Assembly (NCBI GenBank): GCA_003216465.1
Contig: QCIU01000006.1
Coordinates: 68,967-104,230 of the forward strand
Length of the DNA stretch: 35,264 bases
Origin: Prochlorococcus sp. AG-402-N10
Lineage (GTDB): Bacteria > Cyanobacteriota > Cyanobacteriia > PCC-6307 > Cyanobiaceae
Reading direction: 5' to 3'
Part shown: positions 24,227 to 31,164 of the stretch, in pieces
Numbering within the stretch: the stretch's first letter is position 1
Layout of the letters: every line of letters begins with the position of its first letter
The notes under the pieces: generated by a model
The model's input: only the letters and a program-made list of their open reading frames with translations
Told to the model about the DNA's origin: nothing
The model's database searches: none
Made by a program: the position numbers and the translations under genes

Positions 24227-24295
24227 GTCAGAAACTCCTCACACACATTTTTTCTGATATTCAAGTGCTTTTGCTATCCGGCAAAAGCATTTTTT
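24227..24295 (+). ncRNA. yfr1: Yfr1-type small regulatory RNA
   Basis: The 11-nt motif ACTCCTCACAC, the ultraconserved core of cyanobacterial Yfr1, is at 24234-24244. It lies in the loop of a 7-bp stem (TCAGAAA/TTTCTGA) and is followed by a strong terminator hairpin (24266-24295). A TATATT-type -10 at 24215-24220 predicts a start near 24227 and a length near 69 nt, within the size range I recall for Yfr1. Yfr1 acts by base pairing with mRNAs, for example porin mRNAs in Prochlorococcus. My memory places the typical gene near trxA, which is not here, so this may be a relocated copy or paralogue. Confidence 0.75.
24266..24295 (+). terminator. Rho-independent terminator of the Yfr1-type RNA
   Basis: A perfect 9-bp stem, TGCTTTTGC with GCAAAAGCA, and loop TATCCG, is followed by six T. 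It forms the 3' hairpin of the small RNA. Confidence 0.85.
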
Positions 24296-24364
24296 GTAGG
24301 CTTGTGACAGTTGATTTACATACATACTAAGTATTTCATACATATAAATTATGTGTGATATTGT

Positions 24365-24459
24365 GTACGTGTGTAGGAGAAATTTTAAGAATTAGTGGAA
24401 ACAAGGAAACACTATTTTTAAAATTTATTAAGACCCTTTTATTAAGGGTCTTTTTTTTT
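24365..24459 (+). ncRNA. yfr2: Yfr2-family small regulatory RNA
   Basis: A long 5' stem-loop at about 24381-24425 (16 bp with one bulge and one G-T pair) presents a loop with tandem GGAAACA heptamers (24397-24403 and 24405-24411), the feature I recall for the Yfr2 family. It is followed by a terminator at 24431-24459. Near its 5' end, GTGTGTAGGAG (24369-24379) is complementary to the Yfr1 core with only one bulged base. The predicted length of about 95 nt fits Yfr2-5 RNAs. The exact 5' end is an estimate. It starts about 70 bp after the Yfr1 terminator. Confidence 0.7.
24431..24459 (+). terminator. Rho-independent terminator of the Yfr2-type RNA
   Basis: An 8-bp stem, AGACCCTT with AAGGGTCT, and loop TTATT, is followed by nine T. 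It overlaps the last codons and stop of the convergent 24442-24744 gene. Confidence 0.85.
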
Positions 24460-24744
24460 GGAACCAAGATTATATTGATCAATTAATTTTTTTAAATTAT
24501 CTACTCTTCCTTCATAGCGCTTAATAGGTCTTGAATAATCAAGTATTGCAGCGCAACATAATTGCCAACATGATTTTTCGTCAAGATTTAATTTCTTGCA
24601 TATATTTTTTGGAGCAATAGTTAATGTATTTATCTCTGAAATATGTTGGGTAGTTTCCCAAAGCTCTCCTTCAAGAAAATCAAGTTCAATACTCGATAAT
24701 AATTCAGTGGCTACATAATCTTCGACTAATTCAGTTAATTCCAC
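24442..24744 (-). CDS. Hypothetical protein, 100 aa
   Basis: I do not recognise this protein. The start is GTG at 24744. It is 100 residues, acidic at the N-terminus (MELTELVEDYVATELLSSIELDFLEGELW) and basic at the C-terminus, mostly helical, with four cysteines in the middle (KNICKK, SCWQLCCAA). There is no signal or membrane segment. Its last codons (GSKKKDP) and stop are written inside the terminator of the convergent Yfr2-type RNA, so the two transcripts are tail-to-tail and overlapping. Confidence 0.6.
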   Translation of the reverse strand: MELTELVEDYVATELLSSIELDFLEGELWETTQHISEINTLTIAPKNICKKLNLDEKSCWQLCCAAILDYSRPIKRYEGRVDNLKKLIDQYNLGSKKKDP

Positions 24745-24952
24745 GTTATGCAGTGTATTTAATGAATATCTTAATTCTAAGACTCTTTTATACAGTTTGA
24801 AACTTAATTTTCTTTATTTTAGTTTCTTTTACTCTCTTAAATTTAATTTTGAAAATTTTATGTTTAAGTTGAATGAATTTGATTTAATAAACAAAATTCC
24901 TTCAAAGATTAAGTTTGTTGGTTAAATTAATTATATTAATTCTATATCTTTT

Positions 24953-25336
24953 ATGAGAATTTTATTTATTAGCATTTTTATCTTTTTAGGACTTATATTT
25001 CCATCATCTTCATTTGCTTCACATATTAAATTGAGTGAATGTGTAGAAATAGCACATTGTGTAAGAGAGGAATGGGAAGTTAGCTCTATAGACAAGCCCT
25101 TTGATGATATTAAAGAGATAATTGAAAATTTTCCAAGATCAGCGATAGTTGAAGTTGATGGCGATTATCTTCATGCAGAGGTAAAAAGTAAATGGATGAA
25201 ATATGTAGATGATTTAGAAGTGTCTTTTGTTCCTGAATTTAATAAATTGTCAATAAGATCTGAATCAAGAGTTGGAGAAAGTGATTTAGGAGTGAATCAA
25301 AAAAGAATTAATTTAATAAAATCTAAGTTATTTTAA
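24953..25336 (+). CDS. DUF1499 family secreted protein
   Basis: The 127-residue protein has an N-terminal signal peptide (residues 1-22, ending SSSFAS) and a DUF1499 domain. The family's hallmark is at the C-terminus, IRSESRVGESDLGVNQKR (residues 101-118), preceded by YLHAEVKSKWMKYVDDLEV (72-90). DUF1499 proteins occur widely in cyanobacteria and plants; their biochemical role is not established. It should be periplasmic or lumenal. The 24745-24952 gap upstream holds no gene I can support. Confidence 0.82.
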   Translation: MRILFISIFIFLGLIFPSSSFASHIKLSECVEIAHCVREEWEVSSIDKPFDDIKEIIENFPRSAIVEVDGDYLHAEVKSKWMKYVDDLEVSFVPEFNKLSIRSESRVGESDLGVNQKRINLIKSKLF

Positions 25337-25496
25337 AAATTTTTGATTTATAAAGCTTTATTCCAATAATATATTCTTCAAAAAATTTAATTATTAAGAA
25401 AGTAATAGATATTTAACGCCATAATTTGTAAATGTAATATTTGTTATTTCCATTTAATTAAGACACTATTATTATCAAAGGTCATTTAACCATTAC

Positions 25497-25784
25497 ATGA
25501 CAATAAATATAATTTTACTATTTATATTAGGGGCAATATTTTTTTTGTTTTATAGGTACCTTAAAAAACGAGCTTTACTAATAATAGCCAAGGTATCTTT
25601 ACAAATAGGAATACTAGTATTGTTTATTGGTGCTTTTTTTAGATTGTTTGTTACTTTACCTTCTAATCCATTTATAAAAATAATATTCTTTATTACATAC
25701 ATATGGTGCACTATAGGAATAAATGTCAATTTTATGCTTCCATTAATTAGTTTGATTGATCAAAAAATTGATAAAAATATATAA
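25497..25784 (+). CDS. Small integral membrane protein, 95 aa
   Basis: I do not recognise this protein. Three hydrophobic segments (about residues 3-20, 30-50 and 60-85) separated by short basic loops (YLKKRALL) suggest a small polytopic membrane protein. There is no known motif. It is preceded by a 160-bp gap with no supported gene and followed by a region rich in small reading frames. Confidence 0.55.
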   Translation: MTINIILLFILGAIFFLFYRYLKKRALLIIAKVSLQIGILVLFIGAFFRLFVTLPSNPFIKIIFFITYIWCTIGINVNFMLPLISLIDQKIDKNI

Positions 25785-25963
25785 ATTAGTTGTTTTTAAA
25801 GATTGGGATTTAAAAAAGTAGTATATTTCTATTTGCAAAATATAAAAGATACTTTATTAAATAGGCGCGTTAAAAAAAGAATAGATTATCTCTTGATAAA
25901 TACAATAAAATTTCAGAGAAATTTTTAAGAAATTATTTAAGATGAATTTGTATGGCTTTTATC

Positions 25964-26080
25964 TTATCTACCTTTTTTTTTATTAGATATTCTTTTTCTG
26001 GTATATCTAGTTTTAAATGCTAAATCAGTAGTAATAAATATACCAATTATAAGAATAATTATTCCTATAGAATATTTCAT
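25964..26080 (-). CDS. Small single-pass membrane peptide, 38 aa
   Basis: The ATG-initiated 38-residue peptide has one transmembrane segment (YSIGIIILIIGIFITTDLAF) and a strongly basic C-terminal tail (RYTRKRISNKKKGR), the usual layout of small cyanobacterial membrane proteins with the tail in the cytoplasm. It is located 26 bp before the 3' end of the OsmC gene on the same strand. No ribosome-binding site is obvious. It is supported mainly by composition. Confidence 0.45.
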   Translation of the reverse strand: MKYSIGIIILIIGIFITTDLAFKTRYTRKRISNKKKGR

Positions 26081-26106
26081 AGGATTCTTTTATTTAAAAT
26101 TGATAA

Positions 26107-26529
26107 TCAAGTTTGTAAAGTCCTTATGGGATTCCAATTTATTTGAATATCAAGAGATTCAGATAGATTACGAGTGACAGGACAATCTTTAGACGCGTTT
26201 TTTATAAAATTAAGTTTTTCTTTAGACAATTCTTCTGGAACATTAATAACTATTAATAGCTGATTTATTTTCCTTTCTTCATTTTTGGTCATTGTTTTTT
26301 CAATATCACAAGATATATTTTCTAATTCCCATCCTCTAGATTTGGCTTTAATGGCCATTATTGTTAGAAGACAAGATCCTAGAGAAGTTGCGAGTAAATC
26401 AGTCGGAGAGAAGTTTTCACCTTTCCCGCAATGATCTAATGGAGCATCAGTTTTTATTCTCATGCCTGATTGGAGATGTTTCGCCTCGCATTTGAAATCC
26501 CCTAAATAGAAACATTTGATTTTACTCAT
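26107..26529 (-). CDS. OsmC/Ohr-family peroxiredoxin-like protein
   Basis: The 140-residue protein belongs to the OsmC/Ohr family of thiol-dependent organic peroxide reductases. The two redox cysteines are at C53 (SLGSCLLTIMA) and C116 (SKDCPVTRNL), with the family's ENFSPTDLLATSLG block before the first. It should act in the cytoplasm to reduce organic hydroperoxides; some family members have other roles. It lies 9 bp downstream of the next minus-strand small gene, so the two are probably co-transcribed. Confidence 0.9.
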   Translation of the reverse strand: MSKIKCFYLGDFKCEAKHLQSGMRIKTDAPLDHCGKGENFSPTDLLATSLGSCLLTIMAIKAKSRGWELENISCDIEKTMTKNEERKINQLLIVINVPEELSKEKLNFIKNASKDCPVTRNLSESLDIQINWNPIRTLQT

Positions 26530-26538
26530 TTAAAAAAT

Positions 26539-26736
26539 CTAGTTATTTTTTTTAACTTCAGGATAAGAAGTCATTATTGCATCAGCTACATCTCTCAACA
26601 TATCAGCGATGTATTGTGGAGGACATTTAAGCTCTTTAATATAAGCAACACATTTCTGAGATATAAAGGTATAAGCAGGAAGAATGATATCATCGACTTG
26701 TGGTTTTGTTGGCTCCCATCTATGAATCTTAGTCAT
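26539..26736 (-). CDS. Conserved hypothetical protein, 65 aa
   Basis: I do not recognise a named family. The 65-residue protein (HRWEPTKPQVDDIILPAYTF..., with CVAYIKELKCPPQYIADML) is soluble and mostly helical, with two cysteines. It is directly upstream of osmC-type gene (9 bp) in the same orientation, so the two probably share an mRNA, perhaps in oxidative stress; that is only inference from context. Confidence 0.6.
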   Translation of the reverse strand: MTKIHRWEPTKPQVDDIILPAYTFISQKCVAYIKELKCPPQYIADMLRDVADAIMTSYPEVKKNN

Positions 26737-26803
26737 AATATTTATTTTAATCCTAAGGGAACTAAGTAAAAAGATATTAATAGTTGTGCATATGCTAATT
26801 TAA

Positions 26804-27046
26804 TCATTTATCAGATCCATATTCCTTTAAGCAATATTCAATCAAATCCATTGATTCATTTAAAGTTCGTTGGCTTTTGTTTTTGAGATCAAAACATTTG
26901 TTTAAGATCTCAGCAGATCTTTTTAATTTACTTTCTTCTTCTTTTTTCAAATCTCTAGTAATACTATATTTTCGATATGTATTAAAAATTAATAGAAATC
27001 CAATAAACAACAAAATAACAGAAAACGTTTTGCAGAAGGTTTTCAT
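26804..27046 (-). CDS. Membrane-anchored hypothetical protein, 80 aa
   Basis: I do not recognise this protein. It has an N-terminal hydrophobic helix (residues 7-22, TFSVILLFIGFLLIFN) followed by a charged helical region (DLKKEEESKLKRSAEILNKCFDL) that may form a coiled coil, then a short tail. It is probably anchored in the membrane, facing the cytoplasm or the periplasm. Its neighbours are other small minus-strand genes. Confidence 0.55.
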   Translation of the reverse strand: MKTFCKTFSVILLFIGFLLIFNTYRKYSITRDLKKEEESKLKRSAEILNKCFDLKNKSQRTLNESMDLIEYCLKEYGSDK

Positions 27047-27135
27047 ATGTTTGAGGTACTTATTAAGTCGTTGATTAATTAATATGGTCTATTCAAACAT
27101 TTTCTAAATCATAAAGGAATAGTTCTATATAAATA

Positions 27136-27237
27136 CTAAATAATTATATTTGAAGTGGCTGCAATAGTTATTGCAGCAATAGATACAAATATGTAGGGAA
27201 CAATTTTTAATGGAATATAGATGTTATTCTTGTTCAT
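27136..27237 (-). CDS. Small single-pass membrane peptide, 33 aa
   Basis: A 33-residue frame (MNKNNIYIPLKIVPYIFVS..., with SIAAITIAATSN) has one clear transmembrane segment. An in-frame ATG at 27255 would give 39 residues; neither has a ribosome-binding site. It is chosen because the segment is hydrophobic and free of stops, but the short length leaves real doubt. Confidence 0.35.
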   Translation of the reverse strand: MNKNNIYIPLKIVPYIFVSIAAITIAATSNIII

Positions 27238-27322
27238 TGAATTTTCTATTATCATATATTGATTCGGAAATTTATAAGTCTCAAAATATACTAAAATTTA
27301 ACTTTGAATAGCATTTATTTAT

Positions 27323-27526
27323 TTAAATTCTCATTAAATAAAGAATCTCGAGATCCTGCATAGAATCAGATATCCTCCTTTTCAAAAAACTTAATTCTTC
27401 TTGACTCATTTTTGATTCTTTAATCATCATTTCTGCTTGAGCTATTGCATGCTCGATATTTTTTATCTTTATGTCTCTAATTTCAGGATTATCTTTACAT
27501 GCTTTTTTTGTATTTGAATCGAGCAT
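27323..27526 (-). CDS. Helical hypothetical protein, 67 aa
   Basis: I do not recognise this protein. It is 67 residues and almost entirely helical and charged (IKNIEHAIAQAEMMIKESKMSQEELSFLKRRISDSMQDL), with heptad-like hydrophobic spacing that suggests a coiled coil. There is no membrane segment or cysteine cluster. It is probably a small cytoplasmic protein. Confidence 0.55.
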   Translation of the reverse strand: MLDSNTKKACKDNPEIRDIKIKNIEHAIAQAEMMIKESKMSQEELSFLKRRISDSMQDLEILYLMRI

Positions 27527-27706
27527 AATTTATCCTATTTACCGCTTAATCAATTCTGTTGGTTTAGTAAATTGGATTTATTATCGCAAAAGTTATCCAA
27601 ATTACTTACAATATAATTAAGAATTTTAATCTTAACTGGCCTTCTCTTCATTTGTTTGAGTGGGTTTTTTTTATGGTGTAATATATTTCTAGCATAAATA
27701 TTAAAT

Positions 27707-28060
27707 TTGGAAGACTCAAAGCTAATACCAGAAGATAATAATTCAATTGAATCATCTTCCAATAAGAAAAAAGAAAGTAATAAAGAAGATAATATTGAAG
27801 CATTTACTGAATTTCTTGAATATGCAAGTAATCAAGAAACAAAAAATGATAAATTAACCCCTGATTTAAAAGGAGAACAAATAGAAAATAAGAATAATTC
27901 TCTTTTTAAAAAAATCCTTAATGATGGGTTTGATGGGATATCATCAAATCCTAATTACAAAATGTTGGCACTATTAATCATTCTTTTGATTAATCTGTCA
28001 CTCTTTTTTGTTATCGGAAATATAGGTAAAGCTTTCTTGAGAAATGCAGGAATAATGTAA
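27707..28060 (+). CDS. Tail-anchored hypothetical protein, 117 aa
   Basis: The start is TTG at 27707; there is no ATG in the open frame, which is closed by a stop four codons upstream. The protein has an acidic, Ser/Asn/Lys-rich, probably disordered N-terminal half and one transmembrane helix near the C-terminus (residues 84-103, LALLIILLINLSLFFVIGNI). This makes it likely to be tail-anchored in the membrane. The family is not recognised. Confidence 0.55.
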   Translation: MEDSKLIPEDNNSIESSSNKKKESNKEDNIEAFTEFLEYASNQETKNDKLTPDLKGEQIENKNNSLFKKILNDGFDGISSNPNYKMLALLIILLINLSLFFVIGNIGKAFLRNAGIM

Positions 28061-28155
28061 TAATTAATTATATCTTTTTTATAATCTATTCTTTACAATA
28101 TTGAGTCCAAAAAAAAATTTATGATAATTTGGTTTTTAATTTTATTTTATAAATA

Positions 28156-28317
28156 TTGAATAATAAAGAACCAGAAAATCCTGTTGTTTACCTTTCTAAT
28201 TTAATTAAAAGGTTGGATGTTAAAAATAGAAACGGGTTAGTAGCTCTAGCCATTGTTAATATATTAGTTATCCTTTTATTTAAGTTTTATTTGAAAGGTT
28301 CAGGATTGTTACCTTGA
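28156..28317 (+). CDS. Small single-pass membrane protein, 53 aa
   Basis: A TTG-initiated frame, closed by a TAA two codons upstream, encodes 53 residues: a polar N-terminus (NNKEPENPVVYLSNLIKRLD) and one transmembrane segment (GLVALAIVNILVILLFKFYL). It follows the 27707-28060 gene on the same strand by 95 bp and resembles it in having a polar head and a C-terminal helix. It converges on the TM2-like gene. Confidence 0.5.
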   Translation: MNNKEPENPVVYLSNLIKRLDVKNRNGLVALAIVNILVILLFKFYLKGSGLLP

Positions 28318-28332
28318 TTTTATTTGAATTTT

Positions 28333-28683
28333 TTACTCAGCGTTTTCAAACTGTTTAGCAAGTCTGAAAGCCTTTTTAATTATGCGATATCCTCCGTATG
28401 CTCCTGCAATGAAAGGAAGAAGAATTAATGGATTTGGCGAGTAATCTGAATAATTTTTTACTCCATCTACATATTCGAAACCTGAACATTTTAAGTATAA
28501 GAAAGTCGAAAATGTAGTACTCCATCCAATAATTGATAAGACCCCACCTTTTTTATCTGCTTCGTAGAATCTATCTAAACCTAAACCCCAACCTCCAATT
28601 AAAAAAATTCCTCTTACTACAGAATTTTTTTCTTTATTTTTAAGCATGATTTTTTTAAAATGTTCATTCTGAACATAACTCAT
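28333..28683 (-). CDS. TM2-domain-like membrane protein, 116 aa
   Basis: The protein has two hydrophobic segments with the TM2-type hallmark between them: GGWGLGLDRFYEADKKGGVLSIIGW (a Gly-rich stretch, then DRFYxxxxxxG). A third segment follows (NPLILLPFIAGAYGGYRII). TM2 domain proteins are small membrane proteins of unclear function. The start is the ATG at 28683; an internal ATG at codon 13 is possible. It is convergent with the small 28156-28317 gene, 15 bp away. Confidence 0.65.
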   Translation of the reverse strand: MSYVQNEHFKKIMLKNKEKNSVVRGIFLIGGWGLGLDRFYEADKKGGVLSIIGWSTTFSTFLYLKCSGFEYVDGVKNYSDYSPNPLILLPFIAGAYGGYRIIKKAFRLAKQFENAE

Positions 28684-28789
28684 TTATTCCAATCTCGCGA
28701 CATCCCCTTAAGTTGATTTACTTGATTCGGATTTGTATTTGTATTTATAATATTTAGTAACAACACTTAGATAAATTACAAGAAATTTT

Positions 28790-29545
28790 TTATTTAGAAT
28801 TAAGTAAGGATATTGTTGGTCTTATGTATACAAAAGTTGATCCATAAATATCTTTCATTACTCTTATCTCCTCGTCTAAATAAATCACGGATACTTCGCA
28901 AGAAGGTGATTCTTTATTCCAAGGCAATTTTTTCCATACTTTATTGACTGGATACCATCTTTCCATTAATAGCGTACTAAACAATGGAATCTTATTAAGT
29001 CCATCAACTTTGGAGACTTTGGTTTTCTGCAAATTCATTTTAAGTACCCTATCTTCTAAAATTAAATCATCAGCGAGTGTTATTACTCTTCCTCCAAAAG
29101 TTGGAAGAAGCTTGAACCAACCAAAAATCGGAACTGTTGTAAGCCCGAATATTGTGGTATCAAATGTTGATAAAAATTCTTTTTTATCAAAATCAATATT
29201 TTGCGCAATTCTTCCAATTGTAGAAAGACCAAATGATCCAACTTGTAATTGATGTAGTTTGAAAAAAAGATTACTTTTGAATTTATCACTTAATGCTTTT
29301 TCTATAGCTAAAAAAAATGGAGAACTTCTAAATAATTCAACTGTTGAATAAATTAATTCCCACTCTCCAGATAATTTCTCTTCAGAAACTTCCGTATTGA
29401 AATTTTCAAGACTATCTATCAGCTCATCCATCTCTTTTAATTTTTCTTGATACATAGGTGCAATTAATTTGTTCAGTCTTTGCCCCCTATCAGTAATAGC
29501 TGCTATTTGATATATCTTCTTTTTAATCGCCTCTATATCTGTCAT
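28790..29545 (-). CDS. PAP/fibrillin family lipid-associated protein (251 aa)
   Basis: The protein matches the plastid lipid-associated protein (PAP/fibrillin) family, lipocalin-like proteins associated with thylakoids and plastoglobules in plants and cyanobacteria. Family features are the N-terminal helix leading into SGEWELIYSTVELFRSSPFF (residues 59-78), the central IGRIAQNIDFDKKEF region, and the C-terminal DEEIRVMKDIYGSTFVYIR with the conserved RxxRxxxGxxFV-like ending. A second, shorter family member is at 31883-32425. The probable role is binding of a lipophilic molecule at photosynthetic membranes under stress. Confidence 0.85.
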   Translation of the reverse strand: MTDIEAIKKKIYQIAAITDRGQRLNKLIAPMYQEKLKEMDELIDSLENFNTEVSEEKLSGEWELIYSTVELFRSSPFFLAIEKALSDKFKSNLFFKLHQLQVGSFGLSTIGRIAQNIDFDKKEFLSTFDTTIFGLTTVPIFGWFKLLPTFGGRVITLADDLILEDRVLKMNLQKTKVSKVDGLNKIPLFSTLLMERWYPVNKVWKKLPWNKESPSCEVSVIYLDEEIRVMKDIYGSTFVYIRPTISLLNSK

Positions 29546-29631
29546 GATTACATTTTTGCAATTTTTATATTAATTTATTTTATGAGTATTGGCGCTAATT
29601 AAACGTTTTTATTGATTGTATATTAATTTGT

Positions 29632-29814
29632 TTAATATTCCCCCCATCTTTTGCCAATTTCAAACCCCCATTTAGAAGTTAAGTTAATTACTTCTTCATG
29701 ATTTTTGCAATCTGACAATTCCTTCTTTTTAATAGGATTTTTTTCTAACAATTCAGATAGTTTATTTAATTGTTCAATTTTTTTAAGGAAATTAATTAAA
29801 TCTCTTTCAGCCAT
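29632..29814 (-). CDS. Nif11-domain-like small protein, 60 aa
   Basis: The 60-residue protein (MAERDLINFLKKIEQLNKLS..., ending EEVINLTSKWGFEIGKRW) resembles the Nif11/nitrile-hydratase-like leader domain: a helix, a Lys-rich loop, then a conserved AxxxGF-type ending (here LTSKWGFEI). Nif11 domains serve as leader peptides of ribosomally made peptides in marine cyanobacteria, but this protein lacks a Gly-Gly cleavage site and a core peptide, so it is more likely a standalone Nif11 protein of unknown role. The start is the second of two adjacent ATG codons; 29817 is equally possible. It follows a small membrane-peptide gene by under 10 bp. Confidence 0.65.
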   Translation of the reverse strand: MAERDLINFLKKIEQLNKLSELLEKNPIKKKELSDCKNHEEVINLTSKWGFEIGKRWGEY

Positions 29815-29822
29815 CATTGATA

Positions 29823-29930
29823 CTAAGAAGAGTATTTCTTGTCGTAAGTGAAAATATAATATAAGACCCAGCCAACTCCAACAATTAAAATTGCAACCAT
29901 TATATTTACTGACCAAACAATTTCTATCAT
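29823..29930 (-). CDS. Small single-pass membrane peptide upstream of Nif11-like gene, 35 aa
   Basis: An ATG-initiated 35-residue frame (MIEIVWSVNIMVAILIVGVGW..., ending YDKKYSS) is one transmembrane helix with a short polar C-terminal tail. Its stop codon is 5 to 8 bases before the Nif11-like start, so the two are almost certainly translated together. The family is unknown; no ribosome-binding site is obvious. Confidence 0.55.
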   Translation of the reverse strand: MIEIVWSVNIMVAILIVGVGWVLYYIFTYDKKYSS

Positions 29931-30060
29931 CAATTTTTAACTGATATTCATATTTTAACTAATTTTCTAATTAAATTTCTAATCAAATTTAAAAAATATT
30001 TTAGGATTGTATTTGAACATATATATGAACTATATTTGTTTAAAATAACTACAGGCAAAA

Positions 30061-30240
30061 ATGGGGGAAGCAAAAAGGAGAGAAGAATTAGGATTGCCGC
30101 CTAGAGAAAAGAAGCTTGTAAAAAAGGAATCAAAAAATAATTTAAATCAAATCTTGAATAAATATCCCTATTTTCCCTATATCTTGGGAATATCTCTCCT
30201 TACAATTTTGATAATCGATCTAGTTAACTACTATAAATAG
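30061..30240 (+). CDS. DUF2839 family small membrane protein, 59 aa
   Basis: The protein begins MGEAKRREELGLPPREKK, which matches the DUF2839 pattern (MGEAKRRKxLGLPPR) found almost only in cyanobacteria. One transmembrane helix is at about residues 39-56 (PYILGISLLTILIIDLV). It is a small membrane protein of unknown function, with the basic head in the cytoplasm. It is clearly coding even though it is short. Confidence 0.85.
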   Translation: MGEAKRREELGLPPREKKLVKKESKNNLNQILNKYPYFPYILGISLLTILIIDLVNYYK

Positions 30241-30364
30241 TTTATTCAAAAAAAAATTTCATATCTTAATTTTTAATTTATAAAACTGTAATCTTTTGTT
30301 CCGCATTTTTAAAATTATTTTTCCATAATTAGAAGATTACTTAATTTAAAACCTATAATCGCAA

Positions 30365-30667
30365 ATGTTTGATAATATTGGTACCGCCTTAGTCCAAGCA
30401 GTAGGGTTTTTTGGTGTATTCGGATTTTTTGTATATCAGCTTTTATCAGATGGTAAAAAACCAATTCAAACTCAATTGAAATCTCCTATAAAAAAAATTA
30501 ACAAATCCATGGATTTAATTGATAAACCTAAAAAGAAAGGGTTATTTGGTAGAAAAAAAGATCCAGTAAAAGTGGAGGTGATACCAAAGAAAAAAGGATT
30601 ATTTGGTAAAAAAGTAGAGCCTGTGAAAGTTGTAGAAAAGCCTAAAAAGAAAGGTTGGTTTAGATAG
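30365..30667 (+). CDS. Membrane protein with 19-residue basic repeats, 100 aa
   Basis: The protein has an N-terminal hydrophobic helix (residues 8-28, ALVQAVGFFGVFGFFVYQLLS) and a Lys-rich tail that contains three copies of PKKKG[LW]F at residues 55-61, 74-80 and 93-99, exactly 19 residues apart, with (D/E)PVKV in between. This is a tandem repeat of 57 bp in the DNA. A role in binding acidic lipids, nucleic acid or ribosomes is possible; none is established. Confidence 0.65.
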   Translation: MFDNIGTALVQAVGFFGVFGFFVYQLLSDGKKPIQTQLKSPIKKINKSMDLIDKPKKKGLFGRKKDPVKVEVIPKKKGLFGKKVEPVKVVEKPKKKGWFR

Positions 30668-30758
30668 ATAATTTAAAGTATCTTTAAATGATTTTGATAT
30701 CTTTTATACAAAAAAACTTTTATTCTATTTTTATAATTAGGATAATTAATCAAATTTA

Positions 30759-30890
30759 ATGAATCATAGAGAAATTACAAAAAGATATAGTGATTTAATT
30801 AATAGTGCTGAAAAAGCTAATGGTAGAAAGGAAATTGTTGGTTTACTTAAAAAAGCAGCAAAATTAAAATCTAAACTTGAAGTTAACTAA
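30759..30890 (+). CDS. Small basic helical protein, 43 aa
   Basis: An ATG-initiated frame encodes 43 residues (NHREITKRYSDLINSAEKAN, then GRKEIVGLLKKAAKLKSKLEVN), a charged amphipathic helix or helix pair. There is no membrane segment. It lies on the plus strand 91 bp after the repeat protein and 92 bp before the Psb34-like gene. The family is not recognised. Confidence 0.55.
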   Translation: MNHREITKRYSDLINSAEKANGRKEIVGLLKKAAKLKSKLEVN

Positions 30891-30982
30891 TAATCATTAG
30901 AAAAATTATTTTTTTTTCTAAATGTAAAAATTTTTTAAACAAAAAAAATAATCATGCGATAATTATATGAAATTTTTTAGTT

Positions 30983-31153
30983 ATGAATAAAAAAGGTTAT
31001 ACAACAGAAAGCGGCGGAAGACAAAATGGATTTGCAATTGAACCAGAAATCAATCTAATAACGCAGGGAGAATCCAAGAGATCATTTCTCTTATTTATCG
31101 GTATATTATTACCTTTCCTAATAGGTGGGATTTATTACTTTAAAACGCTTTGA
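30983..31153 (+). CDS. psb34: Psb34 / Ssl1498-family light-harvesting-like protein, 56 aa
   Basis: The protein begins with the family signature YTTESGGRQNGFAIEPE (residues 6-22), matching the Ssl1498-type YTTExGGRxNxFAxEP, and then has one transmembrane helix (about residues 34-52, SFLLFIGILLPFLIGGIYYF). In other cyanobacteria this family is Psb34, a small subunit found in photosystem II assembly intermediates. It is therefore a thylakoid membrane protein acting in PSII assembly or repair. It is convergent with the 31165-31344 gene, 11 bp apart. Confidence 0.82.
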   Translation: MNKKGYTTESGGRQNGFAIEPEINLITQGESKRSFLLFIGILLPFLIGGIYYFKTL

Positions 31154-31164
31154 ACAAAAAATTG

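Noticed and set aside
24858-24923. Plus-strand 21-codon frame in the gap before the DUF1499 gene
   Set aside because: Very short, no ribosome-binding site; probably chance.
25394-25453. Minus-strand 19-codon frame (MEITNITFTNYGV...)
   Set aside because: It reads like the start of a protein but is too short to support without homologs.
25803-25928. Plus-strand TTG-initiated 41-codon frame
   Set aside because: Length is within what chance allows in AT-rich DNA and there is no ribosome-binding site or clear composition signal.
27550-27651. Minus-strand 33-codon basic frame (MKRRPVKIKILNY...)
   Set aside because: It could be coding, but there is no ribosome-binding site, and the longer version of the frame runs into the 27707-28060 gene. 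Not enough to call.
30897-30921. TTAGAAAAA/TTTTTCTAA inverted repeat after the 43-aa gene
   Set aside because: A-T-rich and without a T-tail; low stability.
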